Part shown: positions 15,904-26,033 of the stretch, in pieces
Layout of the letters: each line of letters starts with the position of its first letter
How positions within the stretch are numbered: position 1 is the stretch's first letter
Source of the DNA: Halobacteroides halobius DSM 5150
GTDB lineage: Bacteria > Bacillota > Halanaerobiia > Halobacteroidales > Halobacteroidaceae
Direction: 5' to 3'
DNA: 64,000 nt
Assembly (NCBI RefSeq): GCF_000328625.1
Contig: NC_019978.1
Location: 806,001 to 870,000, forward strand
Notes under the pieces: generated by a model
The model's database searches: none
What the model saw: only the letters and a program-made list of their open reading frames with translations
What the model was told of the DNA's origin: nothing
Made by a program: the position numbers and the translations under genes

Positions 15904-17556
15904 ATGTTAAATTTTAAAGATAAATTATTAAAGTTAAAATTGAAAAAGTTTAGATCTATTAAGCAAAGATTTAATCAGTTGAAATTTAAGCATAAATTAG
16001 TTTTAGGGTTTTTAGCGGTAATTTTAGTTTTTGTAATAGGGTCAAGTATCAATATAATCTTTTTAAATAATATTGATAATCATGCTACTACTTTACGTAA
16101 CTCTGGTGACAATATGTATTATATTTTGAGATTGTCTGCTTTAATTAGGGCCAAGTATATGGATGCTGTTGATATATCTAATAATGATCTACAAGCAATT
16201 AAACATTTTAAAAAGCATAAAGCCCAGACTGATAAATTGATTGCGCAGTTACAAAAAAATATTAATAGTAAACGAGGGCAACGAGTATTAAGAGGATTAA
16301 TTTCTGAAAATAATAATTTTGATAAGACTTTTATTAATCAGTTAATTCCTCTTTATAAGCTAAAGAATGGAGAAAAGACAGCGTATAATGGTAATCAAAG
16401 TTTTTCTTTAGCAATGTTTAAGGTAAATGATATTAGAAATGATTTGATTTATCTTAGTAGTAAATTAAGTGAGATATTTGTAGATAAAAGAATGAAGGCT
16501 GCAAATGATTTAACTCAAAATATAAAGTCTAGTTATAAATCATTTATAATAATTTTAGCAAGTACTATAGTAATAGCCTTTTTAATTATTACTTTGTTAG
16601 AGAAAAATTTAATTAATACTCTTCAAAAGTTAGTAGATTATAGTCATGAATTAGCAAGTGGTAATTTAAATATCGATAAATTAAAGATTAAAACTAATGA
16701 TCAAATTGAAGAATTAGCTAAATCATTTAATATTATGGTTGATAATTTATCCAACTTGATATCTAATATAACTAGTACTAGTAACCAAGTTACTAGTTTT
16801 AGTCAACAATTATCAGCTTTAGCTACAGAAGCTAATTCTACTGTTCAATCAGCATCTACAGTAGTTGATCAAATGTCTTCTGGAGTAGACCAAGTTGCAG
16901 CGAGCAGTCAAGAGGTAATGGAGTTCTCCCATACAGTAACTGATATAACAAAAAAGGGAGATGACAAGATTACTAAATCAGCTATTAAAATGGAGCAAAT
17001 TCATGATACTGTAGAAGAGATTTCAGGAGTAATTAATACATTTAATCAACAATCTAAACAAATTGGTCAAATCACTGAAATGATAAATCAGATTGCTGAC
17101 CAAACTAATCTATTGGCATTAAATGCTGCAATTGAAGCAGCAAGAGCCGGTGAACACGGGCAAGGTTTTGCAGTAGTAGCAGAGGAAATTAGAGAATTAG
17201 CTACTGAAACTGCGCAGGCTACAGATAAGATTGAAGGTTTAATTGATGATATTCAACAGCAGTCTAAAAAAGCTAATCAAGTAATTAGTAAAGGTAAAAA
17301 AGTAACTTATCAAGGAGAGCAAGTGATAGAAGAGACAGGAGAAGCTTTTAATCAAGTTAATAATGCTGTAGCTGAAACAGTAAGTTATATAGAAGAAACA
17401 ACAGCATCTACTGAGCAACTTGCTTCAGGTAGCCAACAAGTTTTAAATGTAACTGATGAAATTGGATTAATTTCTCAGGAGGTTAGTCAAGAAGCAGAAA
17501 AACTATCTAGTATGGCAGAAGATTTAAATAATTTATTACAAAATTTTGATGTTTAA
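15904..17556 (+). CDS. methyl-accepting chemotaxis protein within the pst operon
   Basis: The 550-residue transmembrane chemoreceptor has TM1 at about residues 31-53, an external domain of about 160 residues rich in helix-forming sequence, TM2 at about 213-232, HAMP at about 233-286, and a signalling coiled coil to the end. The kinase-contact tip is intact ([20 protein letters not shown], then [11 protein letters not shown]). The external domain looks like a helical-bundle ligand domain; I cannot name its ligand. Its place between pstA and pstB, 24 bp before pstB, suggests co-transcription and a role in phosphate taxis, perhaps by contact with phosphate-loaded PstS. No che genes lie in the window. 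Confidence 0.9.
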   Translation: MLNFKDKLLKLKLKKFRSIKQRFNQLKFKHKLVLGFLAVILVFVIGSSINIIFLNNIDNHATTLRNSGDNMYYILRLSALIRAKYMDAVDISNNDLQAIKHFKKHKAQTDKLIAQLQKNINSKRGQRVLRGLISENNNFDKTFINQLIPLYKLKNGEKTAYNGNQSFSLAMFKVNDIRNDLIYLSSKLSEIFVDKRMKAANDLTQNIKSSYKSFIIILASTIVIAFLIITLLEKNLINTLQKLVDYSHELASGNLNIDKLKIKTNDQIEELAKSFNIMVDNLSNLISNITSTSNQVTSFSQQLSALATEANSTVQSASTVVDQMSSGVDQVAASSQEVMEFSHTVTDITKKGDDKITKSAIKMEQIHDTVEEISGVINTFNQQSKQIGQITEMINQIADQTNLLALNAAIEAARAGEHGQGFAVVAEEIRELATETAQATDKIEGLIDDIQQQSKKANQVISKGKKVTYQGEQVIEETGEAFNQVNNAVAETVSYIEETTASTEQLASGSQQVLNVTDEIGLISQEVSQEAEKLSSMAEDLNNLLQNFDV

Positions 17557-17580
17557 TTAAATATCATAGGAGGTATCTAG

Positions 17581-18339
17581 ATGTCTAAAAATAAGATTGA
17601 AATTAATAATTTAGACTTTTACTATGGAGATTTTCAAGCATTGCAGGATATATCACTTGAGGTTCCTGAAAATAAAGTTACAGCTTTAATCGGGCCAAGT
17701 GGATGTGGTAAATCAACTTTTATTCGTACGATTAATCGGATGAATGATTTAATTGAAATTGCCATAACAGATGGTGAGGTTAAAGTAGACGGACAAGATA
17801 TTTATCATCCTAGTGTTGATGTTGTTGATTTACGTAAAAGAGTAGGAATGGTATTTCAACATCCTAATCCGTTTCCAAAGTCTATTTATGAAAATGTAGC
17901 TTATGGTCCTAGAATTCATGGGATTAAAGATAAAAATAAATTAGATCAAATTGTAGAAGAGAGTTTAAAATCTGCTGCTTTATGGGATGAAGTGAAGGAT
18001 AAATTAGATGCATCAGCTTTTGGGATCTCTGGTGGACAAAAGCAACGATTATGTATTGCTAGAGCATTAGCAATTAATCCAGATGTTTTATTAATGGATG
18101 AGCCCACTTCAGCTTTAGATCCAATTGCAACAGGAAAAATAGAAGATTTAGTTGATGAGTTAAAGCAAGATTATACAATCGTAATGGTAACTCATAGTAT
18201 GCAACAAGCAGCTCGTATTTCTGATTACACAGCTTTTTTCTTTATGGGAGAGCTAATTGAGCATGGGCCCACAGAAAAGATCTTTGAAAATCCTGAGAAC
18301 CAAAAGACAGAAGATTATATTACGGGTAGATTTGGATAA
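17581..18339 (+). CDS. pstB: phosphate ABC transporter ATP-binding protein PstB
   Basis: The 252-residue ATPase drives PstCA. Walker A is GPSGCGKST, the ABC signature is ISGGQKQR, Walker B is [12 protein letters not shown], and the switch His is in MVTHSMQQA. Length and motif spacing are normal for PstB. It begins 24 bp after the chemoreceptor gene with the ribosome site GGAGGT, and phoU follows. Confidence 0.95.
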   Translation: MSKNKIEINNLDFYYGDFQALQDISLEVPENKVTALIGPSGCGKSTFIRTINRMNDLIEIAITDGEVKVDGQDIYHPSVDVVDLRKRVGMVFQHPNPFPKSIYENVAYGPRIHGIKDKNKLDQIVEESLKSAALWDEVKDKLDASAFGISGGQKQRLCIARALAINPDVLLMDEPTSALDPIATGKIEDLVDELKQDYTIVMVTHSMQQAARISDYTAFFFMGELIEHGPTEKIFENPENQKTEDYITGRFG

Positions 18340-18375
18340 AATAATAAAACTTGCGTACAGAGGAGGCATAGATTA

Positions 18376-19023
18376 ATGAGACAGAATTTTGAAGAAAAGC
18401 TAGAGCAGTTAAATCAAGATTTGTTAAAGATGGGGAGTATGGTAGAAGAAAGAATCCATCAAGCTATCACAGCTTTAAAGGAACAAGATATTGAATTAGC
18501 TACAGAAGTAGTTGAAAATGATGATGAGTTAGATGACTATGAGGCTGAAATTGAACAAAAATGTATTAAGATGATTGCTTTACAGCAGCCTGTAGCTAAA
18601 GACTTACGACGAATTAATATGATTTCTAAAATGGCAACTGGTTTAGAGAGAATTGGCGACTTGGCCCAAAATATTGCTGAAATTGCTCAAGAATTAGCTG
18701 GTAAAGAATTAATTAAACCATTAGTTGATTTACCAAGGATGGCTGAGATAGTTCAGCAGATGTTAAGAAATGGTTTAGATGCTTTTGTTAATTCTAATGT
18801 AGAATTGGCTGAAAAGGTAGGAAAAAGAGATAAGGAAGTAAATGAATTAGATGATCAAATTTTAAGAGAGTTATTAACTTATATGATGGAGAAACCTCAG
18901 GCAATTAAACAAGGGAATAAATTAATGTTTGTCAGTAAGCATTTAGAACGCATTGGAGATAATGCTAAGAATATTGCTGAGGAAGTAATTTATATAGTTA
19001 CTGGAGAAAGAGTACATTACTAG
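18376..19023 (+). CDS. phoU: phosphate signalling protein PhoU (copy 1)
   Basis: The 215-residue protein consists of two three-helix PhoU domains, each with a metal-site signature (ATGLERIGDLAQNIAE and KHLERIGDNAKNIAEE). PhoU links Pst activity to the phosphate two-component kinase and restrains uptake. It closes the pst operon and is followed by a terminator. No phoR/phoP pair is in the window. Confidence 0.93.
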   Translation: MRQNFEEKLEQLNQDLLKMGSMVEERIHQAITALKEQDIELATEVVENDDELDDYEAEIEQKCIKMIALQQPVAKDLRRINMISKMATGLERIGDLAQNIAEIAQELAGKELIKPLVDLPRMAEIVQQMLRNGLDAFVNSNVELAEKVGKRDKEVNELDDQILRELLTYMMEKPQAIKQGNKLMFVSKHLERIGDNAKNIAEEVIYIVTGERVHY

Positions 19024-19032
19024 AAGAATCTT

Positions 19033-19060
19033 AGGGCTTAGCATAGGCTAGGCTCTTTTT
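19033..19060 (+). terminator. terminator after phoU
   Basis: AGGGCTTAGC pairs with GCTAGGCTCT (two G-U pairs) around ATAG, followed by a long T-rich run. Confidence 0.8.
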
Positions 19061-19104
19061 GTTTTTTTTGATTTTTCTAAAAATTCAAAAAATATATTTT
19101 ATGA

Positions 19105-19133
19105 TTGCAAACATGTGTTTCATCAAGTATAAT
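19105..19133 (+). promoter_or_regulatory. promoter of nhaC
   Basis: TTGCAA (19105-19110) and TATAAT (19128-19133) have a 17-bp spacer. The near-palindrome AAACATGTGTTT overlaps the spacer and could be an operator. Confidence 0.6.
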
Positions 19134-19185
19134 TATATAAGACATATGTTTGTTTTATTCGAACATAAATCAAGGAGGAGAAAAA

Positions 19186-20667
19186 ATGTCGAAGGAAAAA
19201 GTTGAAAAATTAAATTTTAGACTAGGTAGTTTAGGTGGAGCAGTACCGATGTTATTTTTTGTGTTTTGGGCTATTTTTATATCTGTTCAAGGGGCTGCTG
19301 ATACTAATGGATTAATTGTAGGAGCTTTAATAGGATTGGCTTTAGGTATGTTTTTAGTTAAAGATAAGTGGGATGATTATTGTGAAGCAATTTTTACTGG
19401 TATGTCTCAAGAGGTTGGAGTAGTAGCTATTATAGCTTGGTTTTTTGCTGGGACTTTCGCTCAAATTTTGCAAGAAGGTGGATTAGTTAAAGGATTAGTT
19501 TGGGTGGCAAGTGCTACTGGTGTAGAAGGTGCATTATTTGTAGTTGTTACTTTCTTATTAGCTGCTTTATTTTCTACTGCAGTAGGAACCGGTTATGGTA
19601 CTGTAGTAGCATTTACAACATTAATGTATCCAGCTGGATTGATTATGGGGGCCCATCCAATTGTTTTATTTGCAGCTATCTTAAGTGGAGCTGCTTTTGG
19701 AGATAACTTGGCCCCAGTATCTGATACGACAATTGTTTCTGCTGTAACACAAGAAACAGATGTACCAGGAGTAGTGAGGTCTCGATTTAAGTATTCTATT
19801 TCTGCTGCAATTCCATCATTAATTTTATTATATGTTTTTGGTGGTGCTAGTGGTGATACAGGAGTTAGTGCGGCTAAAGCTGCTGAATATATGGCTAATT
19901 CAGCCAATCCTAGTGGTTTATTATTCTTAATTCCATTTGCATTAGTAATTTATTTAGCTATGAGTGGAAATCATTTAATTGTTTCTTTAACCTGGGGAAT
20001 TATTACTGCTTCTGTATTAGGATTAGGCAGTGGATTAATTAAGATGCAAGACTTGTTATATGTTAATAGCCAAGCAGGTGTTGTTGAAGGTGCTATAGTA
20101 TCTGGAGTAGTGGGATATGTCCCAATGGCTATTTTAATCTTATTAATTGTAGCAGCTGGCTATATTATGGAGATTGGTGGTACAATGCAAGGTATGAAAA
20201 AATGGTTAGCAAACAAAGTTAAAGATAGTGCTTCTCGGGCTGAACTATCTATGTGGTCTTTAATTGCTGGTTTGAATGTATTTATCACAATTAATACAGC
20301 AGCTGAGATTGCTGCTGCACCTTTTGTAAAAGAGGTAGGAGAGGATTTTCATATTCATCCTTATCGTAGAGCTAATTTATTAGATGCAACTTCATCAGCT
20401 TTAGGTTATATTTTCCCATGGAGTGCAGCAGTATTATTAGGCTATAGTACTTTAGAGAATATGGCTGGACAATATGAATTTATAAAGTTAATTGATACAA
20501 CTCAGATTTGGCCTTATGTATTTCATGGTTGGTTCTTAGTTGCTATTATGTTTATAGCATCAATTACTGGTCTTGGTAGAAGATACATTGGAGCAGATGG
20601 CGAACCAGTAAAAGAGTTACCACAAGGAGTAGAATTAGGATTAGAAAATGAAGTTACTTCTTCATAG
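19186..20667 (+). CDS. nhaC: Na+/H+ antiporter, NhaC family
   Basis: The 493-residue protein with about twelve membrane segments exchanges internal Na+ for external H+. The family's conserved intramembrane stretch is visible (SGAAFGDNLAPVSDTTIVSA), as is FITINTAAEIAAAPFV. I choose ATG 19186, behind CAAGGAGGAG, over an upstream TTG-type start at 19150. It has its own promoter and terminator and stands between two phoU genes. A large antiporter is expected in a salt-loving organism. A substrate other than Na+, such as a dicarboxylate, cannot be excluded. Confidence 0.82.
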   Translation: MSKEKVEKLNFRLGSLGGAVPMLFFVFWAIFISVQGAADTNGLIVGALIGLALGMFLVKDKWDDYCEAIFTGMSQEVGVVAIIAWFFAGTFAQILQEGGLVKGLVWVASATGVEGALFVVVTFLLAALFSTAVGTGYGTVVAFTTLMYPAGLIMGAHPIVLFAAILSGAAFGDNLAPVSDTTIVSAVTQETDVPGVVRSRFKYSISAAIPSLILLYVFGGASGDTGVSAAKAAEYMANSANPSGLLFLIPFALVIYLAMSGNHLIVSLTWGIITASVLGLGSGLIKMQDLLYVNSQAGVVEGAIVSGVVGYVPMAILILLIVAAGYIMEIGGTMQGMKKWLANKVKDSASRAELSMWSLIAGLNVFITINTAAEIAAAPFVKEVGEDFHIHPYRRANLLDATSSALGYIFPWSAAVLLGYSTLENMAGQYEFIKLIDTTQIWPYVFHGWFLVAIMFIASITGLGRRYIGADGEPVKELPQGVELGLENEVTSS

Positions 20668-20673
20668 ATAAGA

Positions 20674-20704
20674 AAGGCTCTGGCTATTAGCCGGAGCCTT
20701 TTTA
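20674..20704 (+). terminator. terminator after nhaC
   Basis: AAGGCTCTGGCT pairs with AGCCGGAGCCTT (one G-U pair) around ATT, followed by Ts. Confidence 0.88.
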
Positions 20705-20799
20705 TTTTGTGTTCTTTAACATATTAGACATATTTTACCTTCTTTCTTAATAAAATTTAGGTAATCAGAGATTTATTTCTGATAGAAAGGAGGTTACAA

Positions 20800-21438
20800 G
20801 TGCGGCATAGTTTTCAGCAAGAGTTAAAAGAGCTAAATGATAATTTAGTTAAGTTAGGAATTATGGTTGAAGAAGCTATTTATTATGCTATTAATTCTTT
20901 GCGGTACAATAAGAATGACCTGGCACAACAAGTAATAAATAATGATAGTAAAATAGATGATTTTCAATTAAACATTGAAGAAGAGTGTACTCAGTTGATT
21001 GCTCTCCAGCAACCTGTAGCTAAAGACTTAAGGAGAATAGTTTCTATCTCTAAGATAAGTAGTAACTTAGAGCGGATTGGTGATTTGGCTCAAAATATTG
21101 CCCAGATAACTTTAGAATTAAATCCAACAAGATTACCAAATGATTTATTACAGTTAGCAGAAATGGTATATAAAATGGTTTATCAAACTTTAACTGCTTT
21201 TGTTGGAGATAATATTAGGTTAGCTCGAAAGATAGCACGATGGGATAAAGAAATTGATAAATTAGAGCAAGAACTAACTGAAAAATTATTAAAACAGATG
21301 AATAAAAATCCTCAGTCATTAACAACTAAGAATCACTTATTATTTATTATTCGCTATTTAGAACGTATTGCAGACTATGCTACAAATATTTGTGAAGAAA
21401 CCATTTATATGTTAAAAGGAGTCAGGGAAGAATATTAA
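20800..21438 (+). CDS. phoU: PhoU-family protein (copy 2)
   Basis: The 212-residue second PhoU has the same two-domain layout (SSNLERIGDLAQNIAQ; RYLERIADYATNICEE). It is clearly diverged from copy 1. It starts at GTG 20800 after a strong AAAGGAGGT. It is not part of the pst operon and is separated from nhaC by a terminator. It may regulate another phosphate or ion process. In the second motif, Gly is replaced by Ala (RIAD), as occurs in some paralogues. Confidence 0.88.
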   Translation: MRHSFQQELKELNDNLVKLGIMVEEAIYYAINSLRYNKNDLAQQVINNDSKIDDFQLNIEEECTQLIALQQPVAKDLRRIVSISKISSNLERIGDLAQNIAQITLELNPTRLPNDLLQLAEMVYKMVYQTLTAFVGDNIRLARKIARWDKEIDKLEQELTEKLLKQMNKNPQSLTTKNHLLFIIRYLERIADYATNICEETIYMLKGVREEY

Positions 21439-21541
21439 TAAGTTGTAATTTAATCAAATTATTAGGAGGTATTATAGCCTTTAAGAAGAATATCATTAAT
21501 TACTAATAAAATAATTATATAAACTAAAGGCAGGGTAGATT

Positions 21542-22465
21542 ATGAGAGATTTTGGACAGATAAGTTATCCTAAACAAGAAAAAGTTAATCATAAAAGGAA
21601 ACGTGGAATTGTTGTATGGAGTATATTCTTTTTAATTTGTGCTAGTTTAACTTCTTTAGTAGCAATAAATCTACTAGGTTATCACTCTTCTAAAGTGGTG
21701 ACAGCAAGGTACCAAATGTTAAGAAAAGAATTTAAGACTAACGGGTTGTTAATTAAAGATGAAGAAGTTACATTTGCTTCTCAATCTGGAAGGTTAGAAC
21801 TTAATGTACCAGAGGGTACGAGACTAAGTGCAGGTAACAAGATATTGACTATTTATAATGGTCAACAAAAGGATGAACTTTATAATTATAAAGCAGGTAT
21901 TGTAAGTTATAAAATTGATGGATTAGAAACTACTTTGACTATAAAAAGTCGAGATGAATTAACTTACAAATCTTTTAAAGAATTAAGAAGCTCTATTAGT
22001 AAAGTAGCAGAAAATGATATAGTGAATATAGGACGTCCATTATTTAAAATCATTGATAATTTTAAAATTTATTTAGCTGTATTATTACCGCAAAATAAAC
22101 TTATTAGTTATGAAACAGGTGATAAGGTAGAGATAGAATTTAATAATTTTGAAGTTAGAAACTTTCAAGGGGAAATAGATATGATCTTACCTGATAAACC
22201 TCAAAATGTAATGATTATTAAACTAGATAAATTTATTCCTCTGTTTGTAAAGTTACGTAGAGCAGAAGTTACAGTAATTAAGGAGAAGTATTATGGGCTT
22301 GTACTTCCTAAATCAGCTTTGATTAGAAATAAAAATCAACAATTAGGAGTTCAGGTACAAGGTTACGTTAAAAATTATTTTCAAGAGGTAGAAGTAAAAG
22401 CAAGGATAGATAATAAAGTGGTAGTTAAGGGAGTACTTCCAGGAGATAAAGTCTTATTAAATTAA
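21542..22465 (+). CDS. HlyD-like membrane protein
   Basis: The 307-residue protein has a basic N terminus, one membrane segment at about residues 24-46 (VVWSIFFLICASLTSLVAIN), and an external part with lipoyl/barrel-sandwich-like strands (a segment around PEGTRLSAGNKILTIY and a C-terminal PKSALIR...VKGVLPGDKVLLN beta region). This resembles the periplasmic-adaptor (HlyD) fold. No pump or outer-membrane gene is adjacent. It lies immediately before the PhoH-like gene and the yggS-sepF run, where similar single HlyD-like genes are common in Clostridia. Its function there is not known to me. Confidence 0.65.
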   Translation: MRDFGQISYPKQEKVNHKRKRGIVVWSIFFLICASLTSLVAINLLGYHSSKVVTARYQMLRKEFKTNGLLIKDEEVTFASQSGRLELNVPEGTRLSAGNKILTIYNGQQKDELYNYKAGIVSYKIDGLETTLTIKSRDELTYKSFKELRSSISKVAENDIVNIGRPLFKIIDNFKIYLAVLLPQNKLISYETGDKVEIEFNNFEVRNFQGEIDMILPDKPQNVMIIKLDKFIPLFVKLRRAEVTVIKEKYYGLVLPKSALIRNKNQQLGVQVQGYVKNYFQEVEVKARIDNKVVVKGVLPGDKVLLN

Positions 22466-22484
22466 ATGGGAGGATGGTGGTTGT

Positions 22485-23423
22485 ATGGAGAAGATTTATA
22501 TTTTAGATACTAATGTAGTTTTACATGATCCTAGAGCAATATTTTCTTTTGAGGATAATCAAGTTATGATTCCAATGGCTGTCATTGAAGAAATAGATGA
22601 CCAAAAGAAAAGACAGGATTCGGTAGGCCAAAATGCTCGAATCTTTTCTAGGTATTTAGATGAATTAAGAACTAAAGGGGATTTATCTCAAGGAGTTAAT
22701 CTTAAAAGTGGAGGAATATTAAAAACAAATTTATCTCATCATTTAAGTTCAGAATTGCCACCGGAGTTAGATATCAATAAAGTTGATAATATTATTTTAG
22801 CCCATTCTTTAAGTATTAGTAAAGAAACTGATCTACCAGTAGTCTTGATCTCTAAAGATGTTAATTTGAGAATTAAAGCTAATGTATGGGGCATAACAGC
22901 TCAAGATTATGAAACAGATGTGGTAGATATTGATGAGCTTTATTCAGGAATGAAAGATATAAAACTTCCTTCTGAAAAGATAGATCAATTCTTCACTGAA
23001 AAAGAATTAAAAGTTAATGATTTAAAAACAGATAAATTATTTCCTAATCAATTTATTAATTTAGCAGCCCAGTTAGACAATTCTCAATCTGCTTTATCAT
23101 TTTATGATAGTAAACAGGGCATAATTAGGCCCTTTATCTTTAATACTAATGATGTATGGGGCATTCATCCTCGTAATAGAGAGCAAAGATGTGCTTTGGA
23201 GTTATTGCTAAATGATCAAATTAAATTAGTTACTTTAGTGGGAAAAGCAGGAACTGGAAAAACTTTATTGGCTCTAGCTGCTGGGTTACAAAAGGTAGTT
23301 GAGGCAAAGGATTATGAAAAGTTAATAGTTGCTCGACCTATTGTACCAATGGGTAAAGATCTAGGCTATTTACCAGGTAGTGAAAGGGAAAAACTAAGAC
23401 CATGGATGGAACCCATTTTTGAT
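22485..23423 (+). CDS. PhoH-like ATPase with PIN domain, exon 1 (residues 1-313)
   Basis: This is the upstream exon of an intron-split gene. Residues 1 to about 145 form a PIN nuclease domain (YILDTNVVLHDP; acidic site residues). The start of the PhoH ATPase follows, with Walker A GKAGTGKT at about 253-260. The frame reads to RPWMEPIFD and would hit a stop 18 bases into the intron. Joined to exon 2 (26034-26411) it gives a 438-residue protein of normal family length. PhoH-like proteins with PIN domains are thought to act on RNA. The ribosome site is GGGAGG. Confidence 0.88.
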
Positions 23424-26033
23424 GTGCGACCAGTTGTAGCTTGAAAAGAGTTACCTAACTTTTGATAATGTTAGAACTAAGAGACCAAACCAATCAAATG
23501 ATGGGGTAACGCCCTGAAGGGTTGGCATTAATACTCCGAATTGCACCATAGTAATTAAGTACTATGATGTGATAAGCTCGGTGAAGTCGGGGGAAGGTTA
23601 TCGTAATTATACGAAAGCTACCTTAGTCGGGTGGTATAACTGATACCTCGGATGTCCACAAAACACCTAAGATAAGAATGGTTCGTTAGAACCTGACGAA
23701 CTTCCGAATGTACGGGTCTAAAATGGGAATAACTAGAAATGGTTATATCAGCTAAGTCTGGGGTATAGAGGGATGAGTAAGGATATCGTATATGAAAAAT
23801 CCTAATACACTTAAAGGGTGTATTTTATTCTATACAGGCTTATAGGAAGTATCTAAAGGTGTATGTAAAGGATAAGGTCTCTTGGAACTGGGGAAACCAA
23901 CAATATTGAGGTCTTAATACCTGTGAAGTAGTGATATGTAACTCATAACATATCTTAATGTTGGTGATAGTGTTGGCATTAAATAGCCAATAGTCAAAAG
24001 TCTTAACTACTAGATATATCATTTTGTCATAAGGTTCTTGTGAGACTAAGAAAGGCGAAATCTTTTCCTGTAAGGGAGGAGAAAATAACCGACTTATGGA
24101 TACCTTGGAAGGAAGTAGAATTGAGAGTAAGAAAGCAAAGTTAAGATATAATGAATACTATGGAACCCAAGAGATGTTTGATGAACTATATAGAAGAAGT
24201 AATAAAGGTCATAACTTCAAGAATTTAATAGAGCTAATTACAAAGCGTGAAAATATATTACTAGCATATCGAACAATTAAGAACAATAAAGGAAGTACTA
24301 CTAGTGGAGTAAATAACACAACAATTAATAATATAGCTAGCTGGAAAACGAATGAGTTAGTGAAATATGTTAGAAATAGATTGGAATATTATGTACCACA
24401 ACCAGTAAGAAGGGTGTATATTCCAAAACCTGATGGAAGGAAAAGACCATTAGGTATCCCGACAATGGAGGATAGACTAGTACAACAATGTATCAAACAG
24501 GTTTTAGAACCTATTTGTGAGGCAAAATTTCATAATCACAGTTATGGTTTTAGACCTAATCGTTCTACCAAACACGCAATAGCTAGAAGTATGTTCTTAG
24601 TCAACCAAGTTAAATTACACTATACAGTAGATGTTGATATTAAAGGATTCTTCGATAATGTTGACCATGGTAAATTATTGAAACAAATTTGGTCTATGGG
24701 AATCCATGATAAAAAATTTATATCAATTATTAGTGCTTTACTAAGAGCTGAAATAGAGGGTGAAGAAATACCTGAAAAGGGAACACCTCAAGGTGGAATA
24801 ATTTCTCCTCTTTTAGCTAATATAGTGTTAAATGAACTAGACTGGTGGGTCTCTAACCAATGGGAAACCTTTGATACAGACTTTAATTATAAACGACAAT
24901 GCCATAAAAATAGAGCATTAAAGAAGACAAATCTTAAAGAATGTTATATAGTAAGATATGCTGACGACTTTAAGATATTTTGTCGGGACTATGAAACATC
25001 TAGCAAAATGAAAGTAGCAATAATAGAATGGTTAGATGAAAGATTAAATCTTGAAGTTAGTGACAAAAAGACTAAGATTACTAATCTCAAAACTAATTAT
25101 TCAAAGTTTCTTGGGATTAAATTTAAAGCCATTAAAAAGGGTAATAGATATGTTTGCAAGTCTAATTTAACACAGCATACAAAGGATAGATTAACTAAAA
25201 AGTTGAAACAACAAGTTAAATCTATTGAAAAGGATACAACAGCTAAAGAAGCCTCAAAATTAAATGCTATGATATTAGGAATGCACAACTATTACTCGAT
25301 GGCAACACATGTTAGTTTAGATTTTGGAGACATCGCCTTTCAAGTCGCAAGAACATTAAAGAATCGACTTAGAACAAATTTAAGTGAAAAGGGACACATC
25401 TCTAGGACATACAAGAAATTCTATGGACATTACAACTTTAAGCCTTATTATATAGCAGGAATTAAAATATTTCCAATTAGAGGTGTAATCACAAAACCAC
25501 CGAACAGTTTTCAACAAGATATATGTGATTACACTAAAAAGGGTAGGGAGAAAATTCATAATAATTTAAAATATGCAAGTCCGCACATTTTAAATTATTT
25601 AGTTAAAAACCCTATCAAAGGTGAAACTGTAGAATATAATGATAATCGTATAGCCAGATATTCAGGGCAAAATGGTTGTTGTTATATAACAGGAAAACCA
25701 TTAAATATTGGAAATATAGAATGCCATCATAAGAAAGCTAGAGATGATGGTGGTGGAGATAACTATAGAAATTTGATTCTAGTAACACGAAATGTTCATA
25801 AATTAATTCATGCGAAAAATAAGGAAACAATTTGTAAATACCTAGAAATGCTTGAGAGTTGGCTAGACGATGATACCCTAAGTAAGCTCAATAAATTTCG
25901 TTCTAAGGTAGGAAATGATTGTATCGAAGTAGCTTAAGACTTTGATGGAACGCCACATGATAATGAAAATTTCATGTGTGGTGTGGAACGGGGGAAAGGC
26001 TGGAGATAACATCAAAAGCTTACCTATCGTTAT
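23424..26033 (+). mobile_element. group II intron inserted in the PhoH-like gene
   Basis: The 2610-bp intron begins GTGCGACC (consensus 5' end GUGYG) directly after the codon for Asp313. It ends ...CGTTAT (AY 3' end) directly before the Asn codon that continues the PhoH reading frame. A domain V hairpin is visible at about 25948-25989: GAAC at both ends, a long stem CACATGA/TCATGTG with a two-base bulge, and a GAAA cap. The roughly 670 bp before the encoded protein is the structured 5' part (domains I-III), and the ORF sits in domain IV. It lies in sense orientation, as needed for splicing. Both edges are clean to the base. Confidence 0.9.
24096..25937 (+). CDS. ltrA: group II intron reverse transcriptase/maturase with HNH endonuclease
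   Basis: The 613-residue protein splices and mobilises the intron. RT blocks are present: RRVYIPKPDGRKRPLGIPT, FHNHSYGFRPNRSTKHAI, TPQGGIISPLLANIVLNELD, and the catalytic RYADDFKIF (Asp-Asp near residue 289). A maturase X region follows. The C-terminal HNH module (CYITGKPLNIGNIECHHKKA, then NLILVTRNVHKLIH) at about residues 528-575 would cut the second DNA strand. All catalytic motifs are intact, so it is probably active. An AAGGGAGG lies rather far upstream of the ATG. Confidence 0.93.
   Translation: MDTLEGSRIESKKAKLRYNEYYGTQEMFDELYRRSNKGHNFKNLIELITKRENILLAYRTIKNNKGSTTSGVNNTTINNIASWKTNELVKYVRNRLEYYVPQPVRRVYIPKPDGRKRPLGIPTMEDRLVQQCIKQVLEPICEAKFHNHSYGFRPNRSTKHAIARSMFLVNQVKLHYTVDVDIKGFFDNVDHGKLLKQIWSMGIHDKKFISIISALLRAEIEGEEIPEKGTPQGGIISPLLANIVLNELDWWVSNQWETFDTDFNYKRQCHKNRALKKTNLKECYIVRYADDFKIFCRDYETSSKMKVAIIEWLDERLNLEVSDKKTKITNLKTNYSKFLGIKFKAIKKGNRYVCKSNLTQHTKDRLTKKLKQQVKSIEKDTTAKEASKLNAMILGMHNYYSMATHVSLDFGDIAFQVARTLKNRLRTNLSEKGHISRTYKKFYGHYNFKPYYIAGIKIFPIRGVITKPPNSFQQDICDYTKKGREKIHNNLKYASPHILNYLVKNPIKGETVEYNDNRIARYSGQNGCCYITGKPLNIGNIECHHKKARDDGGGDNYRNLILVTRNVHKLIHAKNKETICKYLEMLESWLDDDTLSKLNKFRSKVGNDCIEVA

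Noticed and set aside
23424-26033. Assembly artefact or simple gene disruption of the PhoH-like gene
   Set aside because: Both edges match group II intron consensus ends, the two exons join exactly in frame, and domain V plus an intact maturase are present.
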